This document shows positions 27,782-36,186 of a DNA stretch of 57,688 nucleotides, one piece after another; within the stretch, counting starts at the first letter, position 1, and each line of letters begins with the position of its first letter. The DNA lies in contig JAJZZP010000147.1 of assembly GCA_021797515.1 (NCBI GenBank), forward strand, positions 1 through 57,688, given 5' to 3'. Source of the stretch: Bacillota bacterium (GTDB taxonomy: Bacteria > Bacillota > Sulfobacillia > Sulfobacillales > Sulfobacillaceae). The translations under genes and the position numbers were made by a program. The notes below the pieces were generated by a model. That model was given only the letters and a program-made list of their open reading frames with translations. It had not been told where the DNA came from and ran no database searches.

Positions 27782-29185
27782 ATGGCCACAGATAGACAGT
27801 CACTGGTTAACGAAGAATACCAATATGGCTTTAATGATGGTGATATAGGGGTTCTCAAATTTAACCGCGGTCTCAACCGAGGTACGGTAGAAGAAATCTC
27901 GCGAATTAAAAAAGAGCCAAAGTGGATGCTTGACTTCCGGTTACATGCTTTGGACGTGTTCTTCAAAAAGCCGATGCCTCGCTGGGGTGGCAACCTGGAC
28001 ACGTTGAATTTTGACGACATAATTTACTATGTGAAACCCTCGGAAAATCAAGGTCGCACCTGGGACGAGGTACCGCAAGCCATTAAAGATACATTTGACC
28101 GACTTGGCATTCCGGAAGCCGAACGCAAGTTCTTGGCGGGAGTTTCGGCTCAATATGAATCGGAAGTGGTGTATCATAGTATTCGAAAAGATTTACAGGA
28201 ACAGGGCATTATCTTTACCGATACCGATTCGGCATTAAGAGAATACCCGGAAATCCTCAGAGAATATTTTGGCACGATTATTCCCCCTGAAGACAATAAA
28301 TTTGCCGCACTTAACTCAGCGGTGTGGTCGGGCGGCTCATTTGTATATATCCCCAAAGGAGTTCATTGCGATGTTCCGCTGCAAGCATATTTCCGTATCA
28401 ATTCGCAAAACATGGGACAATTTGAGCGAACATTGATCATAGCCGAAGAAGGGTCCTTTGGTCATTACGTGGAAGGGTGCACCGCGCCCATTTATTCTAG
28501 TGAGTCGCTGCACTCGGCGGTCGTCGAAATCATTGTCAAGGACGAAGCACGAATGCGGTACACGACGGTGCAGAATTGGGCGCCTAATGTCTATAATTTG
28601 GTGACCAAACGGGCTGTGGCCTACAAAAATGCGACAATGGAATGGGTTGATGGCAATATTGGATCCAAACTGACCATGAAGTATCCTTCGGTATATCTTT
28701 TGGGAGAAGGAGCCAGGGGCATGGTACTGTCCATTGCGGTAGCTGGCAAAGCTCAGCATCAGGACACGGGAGCGAAAATGATTCACGCGGCTCGCAATAC
28801 GACATCGACTATAGTGTCCAAGTCGATTAGCCAGCATGGTGGCAAAACCACTTACAGAGGGTTAGTGCATTTCGCCCAAGGAGCCGACAACAGCAAGTCC
28901 AATGTCAAGTGCGACACCCTCATTATGGACGAATTGTCTACTTCCGATACCATTCCTTATAGTGAGGTGGCTGACAGCAACGTAGAGATGGAACATGAGG
29001 CTACTGTAACCAAAGTGAGTGAAGAACAACTTTTCTATCTCACCAGCCGAGGGTTGTCGGAGGAAGAAGCGACCCGGCTTATCGTTATGGGCTTTATCGA
29101 ACCCTTTACCCGTGAATTACCGATGGAATTTGCGGTGGAGATGAACCGGTTGATTAAGTTTGAGATGGAAGGAGCCATTGGATAA
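27782..29185 (+). CDS. sufB: Fe-S cluster assembly protein SufB
   Basis: A 467-residue scaffold on which nascent clusters assemble. Conserved stretches: [77 protein letters not shown] and [16 protein letters not shown], and cysteine in [11 protein letters not shown]. The ATG at 27782 follows TAAGGAGGGACAGCAA. It is the highly conserved partner of SufD. Confidence 0.96.
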   Translation: MATDRQSLVNEEYQYGFNDGDIGVLKFNRGLNRGTVEEISRIKKEPKWMLDFRLHALDVFFKKPMPRWGGNLDTLNFDDIIYYVKPSENQGRTWDEVPQAIKDTFDRLGIPEAERKFLAGVSAQYESEVVYHSIRKDLQEQGIIFTDTDSALREYPEILREYFGTIIPPEDNKFAALNSAVWSGGSFVYIPKGVHCDVPLQAYFRINSQNMGQFERTLIIAEEGSFGHYVEGCTAPIYSSESLHSAVVEIIVKDEARMRYTTVQNWAPNVYNLVTKRAVAYKNATMEWVDGNIGSKLTMKYPSVYLLGEGARGMVLSIAVAGKAQHQDTGAKMIHAARNTTSTIVSKSISQHGGKTTYRGLVHFAQGADNSKSNVKCDTLIMDELSTSDTIPYSEVADSNVEMEHEATVTKVSEEQLFYLTSRGLSEEEATRLIVMGFIEPFTRELPMEFAVEMNRLIKFEMEGAIG

Positions 29186-29186
29186 C

Positions 29187-29495
29187 GTGGCAGAATGGAG
29201 ACGCGTCGCATCGGTGTCAGAGGTGCAAGCAGGGGCGCCGATGCTCGTTGTCGTTGACAACGAAGACATTGCATTGTTTCGGGTAAACGACGAGATTTTT
29301 GCAACCGACGATTTATGCACTCACGCCGAAGCCTCATTGGTGGAAGGCGATCAAAGTGGTTACCTTATTACCTGTCCCCGACATGGCGGGCAGTTTGACA
29401 TACGGACTGGGGCTCCCAAGCATTTCCCTGTCTTTTCGCCCATCCGCACCTACCCGGTGCGCATCGTCAACGATGACATCTTTATTGCGCTGTAA
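29187..29495 (+). CDS. Rieske-type [2Fe-2S] ferredoxin
   Basis: A 102-residue soluble Rieske protein. Cluster ligands appear as CTHAEASLVEGD and CPRHGGQFDIRTG (Cys-x-His ... Cys-x2-His). It resembles the small ferredoxins of dioxygenases (NirD/BphF type) and commonly follows suf operons in Firmicutes and Actinobacteria, where an electron-supply role is inferred. The start is either GTG at 29187 (AAGGAG 12 bases upstream, chosen) or TTG at 29178, which overlaps the end of sufB but is too close to the ribosome site. Confidence 0.9.
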   Translation: MAEWRRVASVSEVQAGAPMLVVVDNEDIALFRVNDEIFATDDLCTHAEASLVEGDQSGYLITCPRHGGQFDIRTGAPKHFPVFSPIRTYPVRIVNDDIFIAL

Positions 29496-29501
29496 TTTTA
29501 A

Positions 29502-29526
29502 TAGCTGGGTTCTCGCAACCCGGCTA
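29502..29526. terminator. Hairpin between convergent suf operon and PLP enzyme gene
   Basis: A 9-bp stem AGCTGGGTT/AACCCGGCT with loop CTCGC overlaps the stop codon of the minus-strand gene. Neither strand has a strong U-tract, so it is a weak, possibly bidirectional terminator. Confidence 0.5.
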
Positions 29527-30720
29527 TGCTTCCATAGCCTGCAAAATGTCGCCAATAACATCCTCGGGATATTCTAACCCCACCGCAATGCGTACCGTGC
29601 CGTCCGTAATTCCCATTGCTAGCCGCTCCTCAGGGGTTTGATTGCGATGCGAGGCAATAGCCGGATATAGGCACAAGGTGTACACATCTCCTACCGTTGT
29701 TGCAGAGCCCACGAGTTTCAAATGCTTAATAAATTGATATACCGCTGATCTTCCTCCGGGAATTTCCATTGTTACTACCGCCCCTCCCATGGCCCCAAAA
29801 TATTGGCGGGCTAGAAGGCAGCTCGGATGGTCGACGAGCAATGGATAATACAAGTGGTTAAAAATCCCCGTTGTGCTGAGCACTTCCGCAATCTTCAGTG
29901 CATTGGCACACTGTCGTTGAAACCGGACAGCCAAAGTTTTAAGTCCTCGGTGCAAAAGCCAGGCTTCAAACGGCCCCAGGGTTGCCCCGCGCAATTTCAG
30001 GTATTGATGGAGTCGGTCATCATATCGACTACTGCCCAAAACCACTCCACCCATAGCATCTCCATGGCCGCCCAAGTATTTCGTCGCGCTATGCACCACC
30101 AAATCCGCCCCCCAGGTTAAGGGTTGCGCCATTAATGGCGTGGTAAACGTGTTATCAATAATCACTTGGCAATGGTAATCATGTGCCAGTGATACCAGCG
30201 CCTTAACGTCCAAAACCTTGAGAAGCGGATTTGAAATTACTTCTAATATCATAGCGCGCGGATGAAACCGTTCTAAAATGTTCTTTACTCCGGGCAGGTT
30301 GGCAAGGTCGGCCACCATTGGCCGCACCCCATATTGTTGCCAAATTGTGCTCGCCAGGTTCAATGAGGCACCGTAAAGATCTTGGCTTAAGAGCAATGAA
30401 TCGCCTGGCTGAAGACCTACAGCATATAGGGCCATATCGATAGCCGACATACCCGAGGCACAAGCCACGCCGGTTTCCGCGTGCTCTAACTGAATCATCG
30501 CCTGAACAAAGGCTTCCACACTGGGATTGCCATGGCGCCCATAGGAGAACCCCTGTGTGCTGCCTGCCATTACCTGGTCCAATAGTTCCGGAGACGGTAG
30601 TTGGTAACTAGTGCTCGGATAGATTACGGGAGCGGTAGCGTGGTAAGGTTCGGTTTTTACGACATCGTTTCCGGCGTGCACCATTAGTGTCTCCAATGCC
30701 CAGTCGAATTCAGCCATCAT
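29524..30720 (-). CDS. Cys/Met metabolism gamma-family PLP enzyme
   Basis: A 398-residue enzyme of the cystathionine gamma-synthase/gamma-lyase/O-acetylhomoserine sulfhydrylase group. Visible: YPSTSYQLP, GFSYGRHGNPSVEAF, ACASGMSAIDMAL, SQDLYGASLNL, IIDNTFTTPLMAQPL and PLP lysine in VVHSATKYLGGHGDAMGG, then RGLKTLAVRFQRQCANAL and TDGTVRIAVGLEYPEDVIGDI. Exact substrate cannot be assigned from sequence alone. ATG at 30720 is preceded by GGCGGGAA, a weak site. Its upstream region is replaced by the end of an IS200/IS605-type remnant only about 20 bp away, so its native promoter may be missing. Confidence 0.88.
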   Translation of the reverse strand: MMAEFDWALETLMVHAGNDVVKTEPYHATAPVIYPSTSYQLPSPELLDQVMAGSTQGFSYGRHGNPSVEAFVQAMIQLEHAETGVACASGMSAIDMALYAVGLQPGDSLLLSQDLYGASLNLASTIWQQYGVRPMVADLANLPGVKNILERFHPRAMILEVISNPLLKVLDVKALVSLAHDYHCQVIIDNTFTTPLMAQPLTWGADLVVHSATKYLGGHGDAMGGVVLGSSRYDDRLHQYLKLRGATLGPFEAWLLHRGLKTLAVRFQRQCANALKIAEVLSTTGIFNHLYYPLLVDHPSCLLARQYFGAMGGAVVTMEIPGGRSAVYQFIKHLKLVGSATTVGDVYTLCLYPAIASHRNQTPEERLAMGITDGTVRIAVGLEYPEDVIGDILQAMEA

Positions 30721-30741
30721 TTCCCGCCTTTTTCTTAGCGA

Positions 30742-31010
30742 TTGACATCCTCCCCACGGATAAATCCGGGGAATTCCCGATCCTCACGGCATCGGGTTCC
30801 TGCTTCATCGCACCATTGCCTCTTAGGGCGTGGGCCGATCATCCACAAGAGGGTGATCCCCAGGCGTGTCCGCCCTGTCGGAAATATGACGACGAAGACT
30901 GGGTTGCCATCCTCGATTGAGAATATTTTAGCACAACATTGCGAGGGAACAAGATTTGGCCCTATCAGGCTGATATCCCCAGGCGTGAACGCCGGGGCTT
31001 TACGCCCGAT
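30742..31010 (-). mobile_element. Internally deleted IS200/IS605-family remnant
   Basis: The block has both characteristic ends. On the minus strand the right end reads GAATTCCCCGGATTTATCC then GTGGGGAGGATGTCAA (finishing at 30742), preceded by AGCAGGAACCCGATGCC, typical of the 3' end of TnpB elements. The left end at 30968-31010 holds a hairpin CCCCGGCG-TTCA-CGCCTGGGG. Only about 270 bp remain and no transposase gene is intact. It could be a PATE/MITE-like non-autonomous copy, and the right part may retain an omegaRNA scaffold. A second TCCCCAGGCGTG motif copy lies at 30858-30870. Confidence 0.7.
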
Positions 31011-31075
31011 TCTGGTAAAAGCAAACTCCCCTTATTGTGCACACAACGTATCATATAGAAGCAAACCGAGCAATC

Positions 31076-31458
31076 CTATCGACGACGCGCTCGATGCGCA
31101 CGATCATCGCTTAGCGCATCTAGGATTTTTTCTACCGCATGTTTTTCAATACGCGATACATAGCTGCGGGAAATACCCAATTTTTGGGCAATTTCTCTTT
31201 GCGTCAGACGATCCGAAAACCCATTGAGACCAAAACGCAAATTCAACACCAATTTTTCCTTTGAAGTCAAGGTTCTCACAAAAGCCGTCACCCATTCCAT
31301 AATCATGGCCACTTCTACGGTGTCGGGTACCTCGTCTCCCGACGCCAAGACATCCATCAACATGATTTCATTGCCTTCACGATCCACTCCAATCGGCGTA
31401 TACAGACTCACTTCCCGACTAATTTTTTTCTGATTGCGCAGATGCATCAACACCTCAT
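31076..31458 (-). CDS. sigK: RNA polymerase sigma-K factor, C-terminal half (interrupted gene)
   Basis: Codes for 125 residues from VLMHLRNQKKISREVSLY (start of region 2.4/3) through sigma region 4 with LTSKEKLVLNLRFGLNG and REIAQKLGISRSYVSRIEKH. It lacks regions 1-2. The frame enters directly from the ATGAG core at 31454-31458. Read across to the 5' half at 36640, it gives CIENE-VLMHLRNQ with no frame change, making a 242-residue protein like Bacillus sigma-K. On its own it has no ribosome site or promoter, so it should be silent until the intervening element is excised. Sigma-K directs late mother-cell genes (coat, cortex). Confidence 0.92.
31454..31458 (-). other. Core of right attachment site of skin-like element
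   Basis: ATGAG on the minus strand, identical to 36640-36644. Outside (sigK side) GTGTT then GATGCATC follow. Inside (element side) the arm contains GTCATCGCGC. The symmetric centre is GA at 31455-31456. Confidence 0.75.
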
Positions 31459-31501
31459 GCGCGATGACTTCGCCTTGCGGAAGACTTTACCAAAAAACGC
31501 A

Positions 31502-32998
31502 TCAGTTAAAATTCTTGCCCCGAATAATTATCGTATCTGCTGACACCCAAATTTCTTGAATCAGCGCATGAACCACTAGATATCTGGTTTGAAGCGGCAA
31601 ATTGTCCCGCGCTGATTGCAGCCAGTGGCGAGCTTCTTCTGCACCCCATTGGCTTGAGGATAGCGAATCTGTTTGGTGTTCCAATTGTTTTCGCAGTGTT
31701 TGTTCCTGTTCTTGCAACTTTTGCAGCCGCCGTATGACTCCGTCAGGGTCAGGGATACCGCTTTCTAATAAATTGAGAAGATTCTCTTGCCCCTTTATTA
31801 CCCGATCCAAAAGAGCATCGCCCAGTCGATCCTCCTGAACCCGGCAAGCCACAGCGGACGAATCAGTAGCTACTCGCACTAGCTGCTCCGGTCGATTCAA
31901 CCAATTCATCACGCGATCCCAGACAATGGCCTCCAATATTGGAGCGTCAATGGCATGGTCCCCCCATAAATTTGCTTCAGACGGCCCCGCCGTGTTTTTC
32001 CTGCAGGTGTAGCCTGTTTTAACGCGCCCCCATTGTCGCTTCCGGTATCCTGTCATGGTGCGCTCGCAGACGCAACAATGTACCAGTCCAGATAAAAGAT
32101 ACCGATGATCCTTTTTTTGTTCCCGCCACTGGAATGCTCGTTGCTCCATAACCGCTTGTGCTTGTTGCCACAGTGCCGGGCTCACTATGGGCGGTACTGC
32201 AATCGGAATCCATTCGTTCTCCGGTCTTAGCGTCGCGTGTACCCTTTCTTCCAAGGAGCGATAACGATTGGTGCGCATACCTGCAGTGTTAAAGCGGTTG
32301 GCATAAAAGATTCCGGTATATACCGGATTTCGCGCAATTTGGCGCACCACTTGCCGATGCCAGGCGCTGGCTCCTTTTTGCGTCGGTATTCCCTCACGGG
32401 TGAGTTGCTTAGCAATACGATTAAGGCCCCATCCTTCTTCTACCAGATCGGTAAAAATGCGTTGCACTACGGCCGATTCAAACGCATCCACCACTAACTG
32501 TGAGTGGAGCGCATCGTACCGGTACCCATAAGGTTTCACGGCCATCGGCAGCTTGCCTTGACGCGCCTTTTGAATTCGTCCTGTGCTGGTGCGCAGCCGA
32601 ATTTTTTCTCTTTCATACTCGGAAAATGCGCCCCGCATCGCATAAAAAAGTTTGCCTTCCGGGGTGTTTTGCCATTCAAAGTTAACGAAATCCAAACGGA
32701 TTTTTGCCCGTTCAATCTCATCAGTAACTAACAGCTGGTGAGCTAGTGAGCGGGCAAATCGGTCTGGATCGTAGATCACCACCACATCGACGTCCCGACG
32801 CATGACTGCTTGCCGCAACTTAGTCAAGCCGGGGCGTTCGAGTATCGTGCCCGGCACTCCTTCGTCGGCAAATTCGACCATGGTGGTTGCCCCCAATTGC
32901 TGTGCCCTAATCCGACACGCATGCCTTTGGGCATCCAGACTATATCCGTGCTGGGCCTGCTCTTCGCTAGATACCCTAACGTATATGGCTGCTCTCAC
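31502..32998 (-). CDS. Large serine recombinase (SpoIVCA-type) of the sigK element
   Basis: A 498-residue site-specific recombinase. The resolvase domain starts VRAAIYVRVSSEEQ with catalytic Ser10, and contains YDPDRFARSLAHQLLV and GAFSEYEREKIRLRT. The Recombinase domain follows (PYGYRYD, IFTDLVEEGWGLNRIAKQL, ARNPVYTGIFYANRF). A zinc ribbon has CCVCERTMTGYR and YTCRKN, with a coiled-coil (RLQKLQEQEQTLRKQLEHQ) near the C-terminus. The GTG start at 32998 overlaps the previous small gene by four bases (GTGA) and follows GGGGGGATGTGG. The stop is 43 bp from the core. It presumably excises the element in the mother cell to rebuild sigK. Confidence 0.95.
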   Translation of the reverse strand: MRAAIYVRVSSEEQAQHGYSLDAQRHACRIRAQQLGATTMVEFADEGVPGTILERPGLTKLRQAVMRRDVDVVVIYDPDRFARSLAHQLLVTDEIERAKIRLDFVNFEWQNTPEGKLFYAMRGAFSEYEREKIRLRTSTGRIQKARQGKLPMAVKPYGYRYDALHSQLVVDAFESAVVQRIFTDLVEEGWGLNRIAKQLTREGIPTQKGASAWHRQVVRQIARNPVYTGIFYANRFNTAGMRTNRYRSLEERVHATLRPENEWIPIAVPPIVSPALWQQAQAVMEQRAFQWREQKKDHRYLLSGLVHCCVCERTMTGYRKRQWGRVKTGYTCRKNTAGPSEANLWGDHAIDAPILEAIVWDRVMNWLNRPEQLVRVATDSSAVACRVQEDRLGDALLDRVIKGQENLLNLLESGIPDPDGVIRRLQKLQEQEQTLRKQLEHQTDSLSSSQWGAEEARHWLQSARDNLPLQTRYLVVHALIQEIWVSADTIIIRGKNFN

Positions 32999-33165
32999 AA
33001 ATCCACATCCCCCCCTGGCGCCGTATCGGTACCACCCGGCTGTTGTCGAATCCATTCCAGTATCAATGACAAGGCTTCTGATACCGAAGCGGATAAGTCC
33101 TTGAGGCTTGGGCTACCTTCTTCGACGACCATCCAATCCGTGATTGTCCTGCCCGCTTTCGCCAT
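32995..33165 (-). CDS. Small protein coupled to the recombinase; candidate directionality factor
   Basis: A 56-residue acidic protein, ATG at 33165 preceded by GGGGGGGTAGCC; an upstream in-frame ATG run (to 33204) lacks a good ribosome site. Its stop overlaps the recombinase GTG as GTGA, so the two are cotranslated. The sequence has a predicted amphipathic helix LKDLSASVSEALSLILEWIR and a Gly/Pro/Asp-rich tail; no HTH is apparent and I recognise no family. Serine-integrase directionality factors are small, diverse proteins often encoded beside the integrase, and the C. difficile skin element needs one. The role is inferred from coupling and position only. Confidence 0.65.
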   Translation of the reverse strand: MAKAGRTITDWMVVEEGSPSLKDLSASVSEALSLILEWIRQQPGGTDTAPGGDVDL

Positions 33166-33247
33166 GGCTACCCCCCCAATCATGGATATGCCAGGTGGTA
33201 CCAAAACCAGGCGTGTCCCTCCGCCACGATGACAAGATTCCCACGGA

Positions 33248-33276
33248 TTAACACGATATTAATTTCACGCTAACAA
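33248..33276 (+). promoter_or_regulatory. Candidate promoter of the element's winged-helix gene
   Basis: TTAACA (33248-33253), 17-base spacer, TAACAA (33271-33276), about 32 bases before the first ATG at 33308. It lies in the 142-bp divergent interval shared with the recombinase operon. Confidence 0.4.
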
Positions 33277-33307
33277 AACCTTAAAAAGAATCTGGTGTAC
33301 TGAAGGC

Positions 33308-33958
33308 ATGTTCACGAAAGGGTGCAAAAGAATGACCATTCCTCGGGTTGGTTCCGCCGCCACCAAACCATTGGGCCAGTGGATTGATTCTCGGCTCTAT
33401 GCCATTCATGTAATTCATATCCGTAGTGTCAACCACTTAATTGAGGTTATTGAGAAAAAGCAGGTGGATTACGTGGCTATAGAGCCAGCCTGGATTCCAT
33501 CAGAATGGTTCTCTCCAGTGGTAGGACTGGCAGTTGCGAACGATATCGGCGTAATCCTTCTCACCGATTACCTTAACATCCAAGCATGGGGAATGACTCC
33601 TTGGCCCAAGGCAAAAGAACTGCCGACCACTAAACAAACTTGCCTGGAAATTGATTGGCTTCAACACCAGGTCTGGCACCTCGGAACCCCGGTCGCGCTC
33701 CCTAACCGAGTTCAAGAATTCCTTTTGCTCATTGAAATCTGGCCGCATGAATTGTGGACTCTGGAAAGGCTCAATGGTATTGCCCAAGACTACCGCATTG
33801 AACCCTTTACCAAAGGTAGCCTACAATGGATCATCCATACTGTCCGAAACCAATTGGGATCCCGACATATTCAGCGAGTGCGTCAAGTAGGTTATCGATT
33901 TCATCGTTGTGAAAAAACCAGCGCAAAAACCAAACTCGAACCTGAGGTTCGGAAGTGA
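33308..33958 (+). CDS. Winged-helix regulator with pseudo-receiver, OmpR/PhoB-like
   Basis: A 216-residue protein (or 208 from the ATG at 33332). The C-terminal part, from about residue 110, matches the OmpR/PhoB DNA-binding domain: LPNRVQEFLLLIEIWPHELW, LERLNGIAQDYRIEP, HTVRNQLGSRHIQRVRQVGY and RFHR. The N-terminal ~100 residues resemble a receiver fold (RSVNHLIEVIEKKQVDYVAI, VANDIGVILLTDY) but lack the acidic pair and phosphoacceptor Asp. It is the only plus-strand gene in the sigK element and is divergent from the recombinase genes, so it is a natural candidate to control them; this is inference. No kinase gene is nearby. Confidence 0.75.
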   Translation: MFTKGCKRMTIPRVGSAATKPLGQWIDSRLYAIHVIHIRSVNHLIEVIEKKQVDYVAIEPAWIPSEWFSPVVGLAVANDIGVILLTDYLNIQAWGMTPWPKAKELPTTKQTCLEIDWLQHQVWHLGTPVALPNRVQEFLLLIEIWPHELWTLERLNGIAQDYRIEPFTKGSLQWIIHTVRNQLGSRHIQRVRQVGYRFHRCEKTSAKTKLEPEVRK

Positions 33959-33979
33959 AATTTGCTATCAGGTGAAGTG

Positions 33980-34705
33980 CTAAGGTGTCATAGTAACCGT
34001 TCGCGTCGTGCCGATACGGCGCTGGGTAATTACGTCAACAGGCGACACCGAGGTCATATGTGCCATGAGGCACGCAATATCACTGCCCTCAGGAATTTCA
34101 CTTTTCAGTTCGCGCAATACTAAAATTTTGTCGCCGGATACCCGGACCACTCTGTCAAAAAAGCAAGGGGCACTCGGCTCGGTAAATGCAGAATGCTCCC
34201 CGCCAGACACCGGGAAATTGACATTGTAAAACGTTCCAGAGTGCGCTGAGGCAATGGCTTTTAAAGAAGGTAAGTACTGTCCGATCAACGTCGCCACATA
34301 TTGAAACGCCATGTTTTCGCTTGACCAAGCGATACTGGGCACATTATGCAACGCTGCTTCGCGAGCTGCTCCAACGGTACCCGACAAATATAGGTCGCTC
34401 CCCACATTTGCACCGTCGTTAACGCCCGACATGATCAACTCGGGATAAATTCCAAATGCTCCCGCGCAGATAAGTCGCACGCAATCGGTCGGTGTTCCCG
34501 ACACCATGTAGGCTTCCGCGAACTGACCGTCATCATAATTTTTCACGATTAACGGTTGGTTTAACGAAATCGATTGGGATTTGCCACTCTGATTGGTTTC
34601 GGGAGCCACGACAATCACGCGATGCCCCATAGATCGGGTTACTTCGGTCAATATCTGAATACCTGGCGCTGAAATACCATCGTCGTTTGTGATAAAGATT
34701 TTCAA
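33980..34705 (-). CDS. surE: 5'-nucleotidase SurE
   Basis: A 241-residue metal-dependent nucleoside monophosphatase. MKIFITNDDGISAPGIQ carries the metal Asp pair, APETNQSGKSQSIS the substrate Ser, SGTPTDCVRLI and MSGVNDGANVGSDLYLSGTV the metal-binding Asn and glycine loop. The ATG follows GAAAGGAGACAGTC. It is element cargo, convergent with the winged-helix gene. Whether it duplicates a chromosomal surE cannot be seen here. Confidence 0.92.
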   Translation of the reverse strand: MKIFITNDDGISAPGIQILTEVTRSMGHRVIVVAPETNQSGKSQSISLNQPLIVKNYDDGQFAEAYMVSGTPTDCVRLICAGAFGIYPELIMSGVNDGANVGSDLYLSGTVGAAREAALHNVPSIAWSSENMAFQYVATLIGQYLPSLKAIASAHSGTFYNVNFPVSGGEHSAFTEPSAPCFFDRVVRVSGDKILVLRELKSEIPEGSDIACLMAHMTSVSPVDVITQRRIGTTRTVTMTP

Positions 34706-34812
34706 ATGACTGTCTCCTTTCTCTTAGATGTGTCACCTTTATTAAACAGGCCCGTATTTAACATGGAGCGAAGATCGAGTTAAGATTGGATTAAATATCG
34801 CCTGCGACTCGC

Positions 34813-35631
34813 TTAATGGACCAGCGCTAGAGAAAGTACACCCAACCCTATCGAAATTATTGCCAGACGAAACAAATTGTGAACTTGAAAGTAACGCAAC
34901 AAAAAACGTGTGGAAAGCCATGCGGTGGCCGCAGCAAAAATTCCTCCAACCAGAGCGGGGATGGCTAGCCCATGAAGGCCGCCATGAAGTTTGGGAATTT
35001 CCACCAGACTGGCCGCCAAGATGATTGGGGTTGCCAATAGGAAACTAAAGTGTGCGGCCTCTTCGAAAGACAATCCGACGCTGACACCGGCACTTATGGT
35101 ACACCCTGATCGCGACATTCCAGGAATGAGCGCCAATATCTGAAACAGCCCAATTTTCAGAGTCTGTCCAATCGTCAATGAAGAAGGAGAATGCACTGTC
35201 TGCCGAACCCCATGTTGCTGCCGATCTCCCCACAACATGAGTCCGCCATTCAGCACCAAAAAGACCGCTGCCAGCAGCGGTTTGCTAAACAGTACCGAGA
35301 TGGGATGTTTCAATGCCAGACCTACAATACCTGCAGGAATGGTTCCCCAGATCAAAAGCCATGCAAGTCTTCCTTGCGTGGTACGATGCCCGCTTACCCA
35401 GTGGAGCCATCCGACGACAATGCGCAGCCATTCACGCCGAAAGTACCAAAGCAGCGCCAGTGCGGTGCCCAAGTGCAATGCCACCACAAATGGAAGATAC
35501 CTTGCTCCAGAGGTGGGGACCGTAACCGACACCACATGCGGTAAAATCACGAGTAGACCTAAACTGGAAAACGGAAACAATTCGGCAAATCCCTGCAAAA
35601 TTCCCAGAAACACTGCGGTGTCCAGAGACAA
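34813..35631 (-). CDS. uppP: Undecaprenyl-diphosphatase-like protein (UppP/BacA family), atypical
   Basis: A 272-residue polytopic membrane protein, about seven helices. The N-terminal motif reads LQGFAELFPFSSLGLLVILP and the second signature LIPGMSRSGCTISAGVSVG with the catalytic-region Arg. Typical proteins have SSxGH where this has SSLGL, so the histidine regarded as catalytic in the Escherichia coli enzyme is replaced by Leu. The family dephosphorylates undecaprenyl diphosphate in cell-wall lipid recycling; activity here is doubtful. It is carried in the sigK element 107 bp downstream of surE and 126 bp from the terminator at 35727-35755. Confidence 0.85.
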   Translation of the reverse strand: MSLDTAVFLGILQGFAELFPFSSLGLLVILPHVVSVTVPTSGARYLPFVVALHLGTALALLWYFRREWLRIVVGWLHWVSGHRTTQGRLAWLLIWGTIPAGIVGLALKHPISVLFSKPLLAAVFLVLNGGLMLWGDRQQHGVRQTVHSPSSLTIGQTLKIGLFQILALIPGMSRSGCTISAGVSVGLSFEEAAHFSFLLATPIILAASLVEIPKLHGGLHGLAIPALVGGIFAAATAWLSTRFLLRYFQVHNLFRLAIISIGLGVLSLALVH

Positions 35632-35726
35632 TGAGTCCCCTCCACTCTATCGGAATATTGATCATTGTTCCACAACCCTGTTAAGGTTTAATAGGTAATG
35701 GTTGAAGATTTGATTAAGAGGGAGAA

Positions 35727-35755
35727 AGAAAGGGCCTGCTGGGCAGGCCCTTTCT
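35727..35755. terminator. Bidirectional rho-independent terminator
   Basis: A 12-bp perfect stem GAAAGGGCCTGC/GCAGGCCCTTTC with loop TGG. The minus strand continues TTTCTTTCT after the stem, giving a good terminator for the DsrE-like gene, whose stop is adjacent; the plus side has TTCTTC. Confidence 0.85.
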
Positions 35756-35756
35756 T

Positions 35757-36095
35757 CTATACACCCACAATCTGATATCCTTCCTCAACAAGACGCACCA
35801 ACGCTTCCCCGGCAGGTTCCATCCTGATGCCTTTATCGGTCACCGTCGCTGTCACCCCATATTGTTCCGCATTAAACGGACAGGCCCCCATCGGAACTTC
35901 TCCCTGTGCCAGCGTTTTGATGGCCTCTGCCATGGGACCTTCGGTTTGACCAGCAAGCTCTACGCCGGGTCCAAAAAAATATACCTGAATATCCTGGTGT
36001 CGCATCGTCTTCAGGCGGCCGGCCAACACGGCATTGGCTAGCGCCTTGTCTTGAAGGCTCGGTCCTGCAGTTATCCAAAAAGCGATTTTGGCCAT
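35757..36095 (-). CDS. DsrE-like small protein
   Basis: A 112-residue cytoplasmic protein of the DsrE/DsrF-like fold (MAKIAFWITAGPSLQDKAL, VYFFGPGVELAGQ, QGEVPMGACPFNAEQYGV). It has a cysteine in GACPFNAEQYG at the family position for persulfide chemistry; function in sulfur relay is possible but unproven. The ATG at 36095 follows AAAGGAGTGTATAAAA; upstream in-frame codons are non-family. It lies 91 bp downstream of the hxlR-like gene on the same strand, with which it is likely coexpressed. Confidence 0.8.
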   Translation of the reverse strand: MAKIAFWITAGPSLQDKALANAVLAGRLKTMRHQDIQVYFFGPGVELAGQTEGPMAEAIKTLAQGEVPMGACPFNAEQYGVTATVTDKGIRMEPAGEALVRLVEEGYQIVGV

Positions 36096-36186
36096 TTTTA
36101 TACACTCCTTTTCACAAAGAGGCTTTTCAGCTTCCCTGTTTTTAATACTATACATTAACAAGTATTGGAGAACAACCTTAAATCAT

